The notes under the pieces: generated by a model
Databases searched by the model: none
What the model saw: only the letters and a program-made list of their open reading frames with translations
Told to the model about the DNA's origin: nothing
Shown here: piece by piece, positions 1-6,945 of the stretch
How positions within the stretch are numbered: position 1 is the stretch's first letter
How the letters are laid out: each line of letters opens with the position of its first letter
Assembly: GCA_027596195.1 (NCBI GenBank)
Contig: JADGJG010000576.1
Span: forward strand, 1 to 16,283
Direction of reading: 5' to 3'
From: Podochytrium sp. JEL0797
Lineage: Eukaryota > Chytridiomycota > Chytridiomycetes > Chytridiales > Chytriomycetaceae
DNA length: 16,283 nt
Position numbers and translations under genes: made by a program

Positions 1-32
1 TCCTCTATTGGTTCTGTATGTTTGGGAGGCAT
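1..32 (-). CDS. Possible 5' end of a divergent gene (edge-truncated)
   Basis: On the minus strand an ATG at 32-30 opens a frame reading MPPKHTEPIE that runs off the left edge. The bases before it (about 33-85, read on the minus strand) are CA-rich and G-poor, like fungal 5' leaders, and the ATG is preceded by CAC. Only about ten codons are visible, so neither family nor coding status can be judged. If real, it would share the 1-579 region as a divergent promoter with RAD21. It could equally be a chance ATG. Confidence 0.3.
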   Translation of the reverse strand, partial: MPPKHTEPIE

Positions 33-579
33 GTGGTAGTAGCAGTGGGTGGCGGGGTGTTGTGGGGGAGGGTGTTGGTGAATTGAAGAGAAATTGAACA
101 GAGGCTGTTGGTGGATTCAATTCACGACCGGATTGAAGAAAAAAAAACGGTTATACAATTTTTTTTGAATTTTGAATTGCCGCTGTGACACACTTGTACA
201 ATTCCATGTTCAAATAATTGAAAATTGAACTCCGCGGTGGGGATGCTCTAATTATTCATTTTCGGGGTTGAAGGAGGGAGTGGGTAAGCGATCCAGTCGG
301 ACAATCCCTCGATGCGGCGCTGATTCTTATTTGGCGCTTCGATTTGGACGCGTGAAATCAATTTTAACGGCCGGCGTCCCCAGATTGTCTTTACGGACTT
401 GACTTTTCTTTCCTTCTCGCGCGGGGCAACTTCCAGCACACGACACGCACCCAACCGCGATTGGATGTTGCCTCTGCTACGACAATACCTGCTGTGCTCT
501 CAGTCGCGAGAGCCACCAAAAGATGGAGTCACCAGAAAAGTTGTGAGCGGCGACTGGCAAACAAAGCACAAAAAACAAA
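33..579. promoter_or_regulatory. Upstream (promoter) region of RAD21
   Basis: No convincing gene lies in this 547-nt stretch. It has three visible parts. At 80-235 there is an AT-rich block crowded with TTGAA/TTCAA words. At 248-454 there is a minus-strand open frame of about 68 codons that starts at TTG rather than ATG and resembles no family I know, so I do not call it a gene. At 330-353 there is an exact TTTGGCGC octamer (the E2F consensus TTTSGCGC) at 330-337 and an ACGCGT (the MCB core of yeast MBF) at 348-353. The RAD21 start codon sits in an AAAACAAAATG context, A-rich as is common for fungal leaders. The transcription start is not known. Confidence 0.55.
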
Positions 580-3357
580 ATGTTCTTTTCGGACAACATC
601 CTCTCCAAGAAGGGCGGCGGTGCACTGGCCAAGGTGTGGCTTGCGGCGCACTGGGAGCGCAAGCTGAGCAAGGCGCAGACGATCCAGACGAACATTGAGG
701 TGTCTGTTGGTGCGTGTCTCACTATTAACAGCGCGGGATATTCCGCACGTCCTCGCACACACCCGCATACTCACTCTCTCCCAGGCGCCATCGTCGGCGA
801 CAGCGGGCAGCCAATGGGGCTGCGGCTGTCAGGGCAGCTGCTTCTGGGCGTGGTGCGCATCTACTCGCGCAAGGCGCGGTACCTCCTAGAGGACTGCAAC
901 GAGGCCCTGGTCAAGATCAAAATGGCAAGTGCTGCTGCTATTACTTCGCTGTCTAACCCAGCCAATAATGCAAAAACAGGCATTCCGTCCAGGCGTTGTC
1001 GACATGCCCGACGAGCAGGCCATGGCCCACTTCAACGCAATCACACTGACCGAAACAGTCAACGAGTTCGATATTCTGCTGCCGGAGCCCGCCTTCAACT
1101 TCAAGTGAGCCAAACAAATCCCTCGAATCTCAACCCAATTTCTCACATGTCACTCCAGCAACCCGTCAAACAACGAACAAATCGACCCTTCATTCACACA
1201 GCAAGAATCATCCACCCAACAGACAAATCAAAACGTGTCGCGAACAGCCGAAATCACCATCCGCGATCTCACCGCGAACCCCGGTGAGCTCTCCGCGCTC
1301 GGTGGGGGACCCTCGATGCTCCAACACAGTCTCCTCGATATGGAACACGGCCTTGGTGAAGAGGAGGAAGGCGATCTGCTGAGTTTCGACTTTGGCGGCG
1401 GCGCTGCTGGCCCCAGCAACGTCAGCGGATTCCCTGGCTTTGATCTTTCCAACAGCAACATGAGTGCGATTGAGGCTGGAAGAGACTTTGCTGGCGACAG
1501 ATCGTTCCGTCCCGCCATGGAGGGCGACGACGACTTGTCTCTTATTCGACCGCCCCAAGACGCGAAGGGCAAAGGCCGCTTGGAAGATGGGGACTTGATG
1601 GACATGGATGACTTGGAGATGGGTCTGGAGAACCGCATGTCGAGTGCCGGAGTCCTGCAGGGAGGAATCGACGAGATGAGTTTCGATATCGGTGCCGGAG
1701 ACAGCCTGGCGGGTGCTGCCGGTGGATTCAATGCGTACGAAGAAGACCCGATGCCTATGATGGACGAAGAGTTTGCTCCAATGGATCAGGATGCGTTTGG
1801 TCGATTTGGAGAAGAATCTAAGGAGAACGACTTTGACGAACGCGACGGAGGAAACGCGTTGCTTGACGTTAACGGGACACCTGGTAAGCTTTCTGTCTCG
1901 CATCCAGACGCGCGCGTATCTAACGAACCCACTCCTCTCCTTTGAATAGTCGGAAACCAAATCACGGGAATCAAAAAGACGGCCGCCGGTTCTCCCGTGC
2001 GCAAGAGAGCCACCAAAACCAAAGGAGAATCTTCTACCGCAACCACCACTCGCGCAACCAAGAAGAGAAAGGTCGTTCCCGATGCACTAATTGAAATCCC
2101 CACCAAGCAAATCATGAGCCAGCTTGCCGACACGTCTGCAATCATGACCATGGTAACTAAAACTGAAAGCGATCGTCTCTGCGTTGTTTCTGACTGCGCT
2201 TCCCTGCTTTCTGTTTCCTGCCTTTCCAGGAAGTGTACGCACCGACATCCGAACGCATGGCCCAACTCCTCGCCTCCCGCGCCAACAAGGAATTTTTGAG
2301 GCCCATGCAGCACAATCTCAACGTGAATCCGAAACTCCGCGCCTTGTTTGCTTCCAAATCAGGGGACGAAATTATGCCTCTCGGACGCATCCGTCTCAAC
2401 AAACCGACGTTGCGCGAGACGGACGAAAGCTTTGCGGACGAGGGTGGGATGAGCACGATTCGCGATTCGTTGGTGATTGTCAACAAGGAAAAGAGTGCTT
2501 TGCTTGAGAAGGAGGAGGAAGCAGAGGAAGACGAGGAGGCACGTCGTGAGAGTGGAGTTTCGGGAGGTATTGTTTTGAATTTTTTTTTTGGCCCTTTCCT
2601 TCTTTGATGCTCACTCTTTCCTTGCTTTACGATCCAGTTCATGGAGAGCCTGTCGGTGGCTTGCAAGAATGGGACGACGCCGACCGCGCGTTCCCCGACG
2701 AAGAGTTTGCTATGATGGAGGCCGGTTCATTGGCTTTCGACGCACCTGCCAATAATGCTTCGTTAGAGGAGGTAATGCAATAGTGGTGGTGGTGGTGGGT
2801 TGTTCTTCGCCTCACTCATTTTTTTCTTCCCGCGGTCTCCATTTTTTCACCAGCTCGCGATGCATTCCGGTGTTCCCGCAGTCTCGGAACAAGAAATCGG
2901 ATTCGAAACCCCCGTCGCTGAGCTGGTTGAAGACGAGCTGTTGGCGGCGGAGGATGAAGAAGAGGCCGACATTTCGTTGACGAATGGAGAGTCCATGAGC
3001 AAGAGTACCATGTCGACGATTGAAAAGTTGCAGCATCAGTTTGGGCGCTCCAAAAGCGGCACGTTGACGTTGAACCAGTTGCTGCCCTCGAAGGTAGGTT
3101 TTTTTGCGTTCTGAAATTGAATCGTCTCACCTCTTTTTCGTCAATTTCAGCCCAAGAAGCCGGAAGCCGCGCGAATGTTCTTTGAGATGCTCGTGTTGAA
3201 GACGAAGAACTTGATTGATGTGGAGCAAAAAGAAGCGTTTGGAACCATCAAGCTCACTGAGATGGTGAAAATATTTTTTTGATCTTGTTGATCGAGTTTG
3301 TGTTTTATTGACTTGGTTCTGTTTCAGCCTCTGCTCTCTGCCCAAATCGCCGCCTAA
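580..3357 (+). CDS. RAD21: Cohesin kleisin subunit RAD21/SCC1
   Basis: Ten exons: 580-709, 785-924, 980-1104, 1159-1883, 1950-2152, 2230-2566, 2638-2771, 2854-3093, 3151-3264, 3328-3357, giving about 725 aa. The N-terminus ([12 protein letters not shown], then [38 protein letters not shown] and [15 protein letters not shown]) is the classic Rad21/Rec8 N-terminal domain that binds SMC3. The C-terminal 70 or so residues form the winged-helix domain that binds the SMC1 head ([27 protein letters not shown]). As family knowledge, this kleisin closes the cohesin ring around sister chromatids in the nucleus. The acidic middle contains a separase-like motif, IEAGRD, at about residues 237-241, and a basic NLS ending KKRKVV at about residues 411-416. 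Intron 2 is GC-AG. The last exon adds only nine codons before TAA. The mitotic paralogue RAD21 fits better than meiotic Rec8, but this is not proven. Exon phases all close. Confidence 0.93.
925..979 (+). other. GC-AG intron in RAD21
   Basis: Exon 2 must end ...AAG ATC AAA ATG and exon 3 must begin GCA TTC CGT to give the conserved [10 protein letters not shown] stretch. The intervening 55 nt begin GCAAGT and end ACAG. No GT donor nearby preserves the frame and the conserved residues. GC-AG is a known minor class of U2-type intron, and the rest of the donor (ATG|GCAAGT) is a strong match to the consensus, as is usual for that class. Confidence 0.85.
1469..1486 (+). other. Predicted separase cleavage motif in RAD21
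   Basis: The codons read I-E-A-G-R-D with R at about residue 240, within a Ser/Asp/Glu-rich segment of the large exon 4. Yeast Scc1 and fission yeast Rad21 are cut by separase after Arg in an E-x-G-R context, so this site matches by motif and by position in the unstructured middle of the protein. It is a prediction only; no second equally good site was noted. Confidence 0.6.
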
Positions 3358-3501
3358 TTTTTTTGGTTCGACGCGGTGTTTTTTTTTGGTCTCAAAAATC
3401 TCGGAACCTGCGGCGGCCATACATGGCGGCTGTTTCGAGCGTTATTTTATTTGTTGTGAAGTGCTGTTAGAGCAGAAATACCAAAGTTGTTGTGTTGAAT
3501 A
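3358..3501. other. Convergent 3' region between RAD21 and ATAT1
   Basis: These 144 nt separate the RAD21 stop (TAA at 3355-3357) and the ATAT1 stop (TGA at 3504-3502, minus strand). They must hold both 3' untranslated regions and polyadenylation sites, so the two transcripts probably overlap or nearly abut. T-rich runs occur at 3357-3364 and 3380-3388. No canonical AATAAA was seen on either strand. Confidence 0.5.
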
Positions 3502-5220
3502 TCATATTAATTTCTCACCTGGTCTCTGCATGTGGTTGAGTGAAGTTGGCAATGCGGGCAACCTTGCCGACGCTGCTTCTCGCTCCAACGCGAGAATCCC
3601 ATCTCCCACTCGAGTGTCGGTTGGTTTCGCAAATCTGCCGACGCCTTCACTTAAATGTCGGGTCGACGCGCTGTTGCTGTGCCATCGGATGGGGAGGGGT
3701 TCGTGTAATGATGAGGTGTTTGGGATGCGTGGAGGAGTTAATGCAGGTAATGAGGTGGCTGACGATGTGGGAAGTCCGAGATTGGTGTGCGTGGACGACG
3801 CGTGGGGGTATGTGGGTTCCTGGAGGAATGCGGGGCCGTCGATGGAGGATGTGGAGTGAAATTCATTGGTTATTGGTGGATGTGGTGGTGGTGTTGTTGC
3901 TGGGTCGTTGGAGAAAGTCGGGCTGATGGGTTGTAGTTTTTGAAGGAAGGGAGGGAGGGCGGATCGTTGGCGTCTTGAGCTGTGATTTACGTTGGATAGC
4001 CCGAACTGTTTAAATATTGCGTAGTTGTTGGCTTGTCGTAGATCTGCAGGGATTGGGGGGGAGAGGGGGGATTGTGAGATTCGATCCACATTTTTGATTT
4101 TTATGAACGCACAATCAACCAGTCCGTAATGCTTCCTTAGGAATGCTACCATTCGCGGCGAGGGGCGGTCATATGCCAGTTGGGCGGCTGATAGTTGTTC
4201 ATTCTGTGCTCGGAGGATGAGTGCGGAGTTCAGAGAATATGCTGCGAGCAACACTTACCGCAAGCATACAATCAAAGAGTTTCTTTCCATTTCCTAGCAT
4301 AGGAAAGCGCGTGAGGGTTAATGAATGATACTTTTTCCTTGCATCGTTTTACGAACCCGATCGTTGTGTGGATTCATGGATATAAAAATCCAACACACAG
4401 AGAGGTGAAATCTGATGCTGGCGTCCCGTTTCATCCTTATTTCGTTCAGAATAAGTTGCTGGGGTTATAGTTCATTCTCGAACTCACAGAAACAAACAGG
4501 TTCTTGATTCCCACTTTCAAGATTCCAATCATTTTGCACGGTTTGTATCGCGGCGGCGGGGGAGGTGGAGGAGATGAAGACGGCTCGACGTCGAGTTGTT
4601 CGAGCTGATCAATTGTCGCGTTCAATTCACGATTCATTTCTCCATTGCGTGGTGATTGATTGGGTTGTATTGATGAAAGGAGAGCTTCGGCTGGTTCGCG
4701 AATCGGCACAGTCGGGGATGAACGCGTTTCGTCAAGGCATTCTGTTTCCCATTCGAGATCGGATCGCAAAATGTACAGTTTGTGGTTGGGATTGAATTGG
4801 AGTTTTGGAACGCTTGTCACTGGTGTTCGAAGTCCTTGAGCCTTTTTTTTTGTTAGATTTGGAAAAGAAAATGATGAGGTTTGGATAATGGAGCAATTGA
4901 GTCGAGGAAGGAGGAATCAACCCACCTTTGCACTCGCTTCTCCCATGACATCCACCATTTCGGCCAACGCACCAAGCCTAATGAATTCGAATAACCGGTT
5001 TGATATATGAGTACAGAGCAGAAGAAAAAACGCGTGCTCATTCTCACTGTGGTTGGAATTTCGGGAGAGAGGAGGCGTCAAACACGGAAACGGGTGCCCG
5101 CAGAACCGCGGTGAAATCAAATACATGCTTAATTTCGGATCGGTTCCATTGAGGGTATCTGTCTGGTTGAAGTCTTGGCTGTTTCAGCTCTCGAAACTGA
5201 GCAGAGTGGGATGGAATCAT
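3502..5220 (-). CDS. ATAT1: Alpha-tubulin N-acetyltransferase (MEC-17/ATAT1 family)
   Basis: Seven exons on the minus strand: 5220-5048, 4977-4926, 4841-4488, 4435-4357, 4293-4259, 4203-4113, 4043-3502, giving about 441 aa. As family knowledge, this enzyme transfers acetyl from acetyl-CoA to Lys40 of alpha-tubulin in the microtubule lumen, marking stable microtubules such as the axoneme. Landmarks matching human ATAT1 are MVDVMGEASAKAQ (residues 65-77), Gln90 in KLQFNPN (human Q58), KMIGILKVGIKNLFV, SPLCVLDFYIHES with Cys206 (human C120), the acetyl-CoA loop QRSGNGKKLF, and LAYDRPS with Asp243 (human D157). The Cys-to-Asp spacing is 37 residues, the same as in human. About 54 extra residues (roughly 104-173, ending in a run of Pro) sit between the YIL strand and KMIGILKVG. 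After the domain comes a Pro/Ser/Thr-rich tail of about 160 residues. The start is the first in-frame ATG; an extra 5' intron cannot be excluded. Confidence 0.93.
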
Positions 5221-5276
5221 GCCCCGCCTTTCCCCCAATATTGACAAATTCAGTCACGAAAAAAAACAAAACAAAA
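5221..5276. promoter_or_regulatory. Bidirectional promoter/5' leader between ATAT1 and FOP
   Basis: Only 56 nt lie between the ATAT1 start codon (5220, minus) and the FOP-like start codon (5277, plus). The side towards ATAT1 is C-rich and pyrimidine-rich on the plus strand (GCCCCGCCTTTCCCCC); the side towards FOP is A-rich (AAAAAACAAAACAAAAATG), a typical fungal leader. There is no TATA box. The true core promoter must overlap one or both coding starts, or transcription starts must lie inside the neighbouring gene. Confidence 0.55.
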
Positions 5277-6248
5277 ATGACTTCGGAATTGAAATCGATG
5301 GTGTCGGATGCGCTGCACAAGAATGGAACTTTGGGAAAAATTAAGGTAGGCCTTTGGGAGGGAGGGGTAACTTGGCCCGAGTTTGCTGATCCTCCCTGCA
5401 TTTCGTCTTGGACAGGCCGAGTTGCGCGCGTCCGTTTACAACGTACTTAAAGATGAGGATCTTGCGAAATCGGGTTCGAACAAATCGAAATCCCATCAGT
5501 TCAGTTCGAAAGAAGGTGCGGTTTCACTCCTCTTGGAGGCCTGTCAAAAAGCTCGACCAACACCAAAAATCACAGAAAGCACAGCGATCGCATTGGTGAA
5601 GGAATTTCTTGAATTTTATAACCTCGGATACACCCTGTCCGTTTTGGAGCCCGAAGCCAATGTGAGCAACGCGTTCAATCAGGTCGTTTGGGTCAGACTG
5701 ACAAACACGCGAAAACCCCTCTCCCCGTCACAGCAATCCAAGAGCACCTCGATCCACCACGACACATTGGCGCACGAATTGAATCTGACTGCATCGAAAA
5801 AGAAACCTCTATTGTTGCAGCTGCTTGAAACTCGTGGATCTCATCAACAGGCTGGTGAGTTTTTAGTTTTGTTGCGTGTGATTGAGGAAGAGGACTGAAT
5901 GAATCCTCACCCCGCGACGTTCAGCACCAACCTTGAAATCAACTCTCTCCAACTTCAATTTTTCAAACTCAAAGTCTATGAACGATCATTTAAAATCGTG
6001 AGTTATCATCCCACATGAGCGCCACAAATCCACAGATTCACTTATTCCCTTGATTTCACAGCATGGAAAAGTCTGGATTCGCTGACTATGTGAGTGTTTG
6101 AGTTCTTGGTCTTCTTTTCGCAGGGTTGTTGAAAAAATTATTATTTGAACAGGATGAGAACCTGTCAGAATCGGAAAACAACACTAGCGAAAGAACAATT
6201 AGCCGATCAACAAGTGCAGGAGGATTGGATATTATGGACACCCTTTGA
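5277..6248 (+). CDS. CEP43: FOP/CEP43-like centrosomal (basal body) LisH protein
   Basis: Six exons: 5277-5345, 5416-5682, 5734-5854, 5925-5997, 6062-6089, 6153-6248, giving about 217 aa. The N-terminus (LKSMVSDALHKNGTLGKIKAELRASVYNVL) matches the FOP/TON1 N-terminal helix region, and residues about 78-106 (ALVKEFLEFYNLGYTLSVLEPE) form the LisH dimerisation motif. TLAHELNL and PLLLQLLE in exon 3 correspond to the block after LisH in FOP rather than in the shorter FOPNL/CEP20. The C-terminus is a Ser/Asp/Glu-rich tail ending GLDIMDTL. As family knowledge, these proteins sit at centrosomes, centriolar satellites and basal bodies and support ciliogenesis or microtubule anchoring. The last exons were chosen because splicing 28-nt exon 5 (MEKSGFADY) between 5997 and 6153 is the combination that keeps phase and gives an acidic tail. 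The protein is shorter than vertebrate FOP. CEP20-like remains an alternative name. Confidence 0.85.
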
Positions 6249-6318
6249 AATAATGCCCCTTTTTGTTTTCAGTGTACTCGAAGTTAAAAAACGCGCTCTT
6301 TTGTTCTCTTCTACGCAT
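6249..6318. other. Convergent 3' region, FOP-like and membrane-protein genes
   Basis: Seventy nucleotides separate the plus-strand stop at 6246-6248 from the minus-strand stop at 6321-6319. The sequence is T-rich on the plus strand (CCCTTTTTGTTTTC). Both 3' ends must overlap here. A plus-strand open frame running across 6145-6591 passes through this spacer and then reads antisense to the membrane-protein gene; it is not called. Confidence 0.5.
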
Positions 6319-6876
6319 TCAAACAACGAGCAAATGGTCGTATCCCATAATACAAATGAGTCCAGCAATCTGAGAGTAAGAAAACGCGTCAATGCAAAAA
6401 AGCAAGCCGCATTCACGCACCTCTATCAGGCAACCCAAAAACGTATAGTGCAGAAGGACCAAAACGAATCCACTCAACGCAAAAGTCGTACCCCTCAACC
6501 GTTTCGGCTGATAAACAAACGCCCAACTCTGGAGGAATCCTTGCTTCAAACACCATCCCGCCATCACCGCAATCTACAAAACAAAAAATAATTCACAATT
6601 CCGCAACAATTCCGTTTCCCCATATCCGCATCGTTGAAGGGGAAACAACGTTACTTGTCCCAGAGACACGAGGGTTCCCTGAAATCCCGCCATGACGCCG
6701 ATCGAGATGGACGCCCATCCGATCCAAATCAGGATTTTGCCCGTTTCCGCTGGATCGCCTCCCTTCTGGCGCACAGATTTCCTCGCGTTTTGGACAACTT
6801 GCGTCATGAGGGCCGTGAATCCGGTATAAATCGCGGCCCCAACATCAAAAGTGTGATGCGTTGGTTTTGAAGGCAT
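6319..6876 (-). CDS. Small multi-pass membrane protein, family not recognised
   Basis: Three exons on the minus strand: 6876-6655, 6573-6421, 6369-6319, giving 141 aa. Introns of 81 and 51 nt have good sites (GTAACG...TTTTGTAG; GTGCGT...TACTCTCAG) and both fall in phase 0. The N-terminus (MPSKPTHHTFDVGAAIYTGFTALM) is followed by a charged loop with KSVRQKGGDPAETGK. A long hydrophobic stretch comes next, with WIGWASISIGVMAGFQGTLV followed by IAVMAGWCL, and then another near the C-terminus around LSGFVLVLLHYTFLG and AGLICIMG. About three or four membrane segments are likely. I cannot name the family or organelle. It starts 69 bp downstream of the V-ATPase stop on the same strand. The open frame across two phase-0 introns and the ATG support it being real; the gene model is less certain than those of recognised genes. 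Confidence 0.65.
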
Positions 6877-6945
6877 GCTTTTTTGTTGAAAAACAAAACA
6901 ATTGAAGAAAAAAATACGCCGGAAAATACCCCCCCGTCCACTTTC

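Noticed and set aside
248..454. 68-codon minus-strand open frame upstream of RAD21
   Set aside because: It begins at TTG, has no in-frame upstream ATG that I can support, and matches no family. It also covers the E2F/MCB-like sites.
1208..1960. 250-codon minus-strand open frame
   Set aside because: Antisense to the large RAD21 exon 4, which is conserved and in phase with its neighbours; no independent support.
2781..2800. Short GTG triplet repeat in RAD21 intron 7
   Set aside because: Ordinary microsatellite-like stretch within a normal intron; nothing suggests function.
6145..6591. 148-codon plus-strand open frame
   Set aside because: It overlaps the last FOP exon in another frame and then runs antisense to the membrane-protein gene. 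Its basic, Gln/Asn-rich content looks non-coding.
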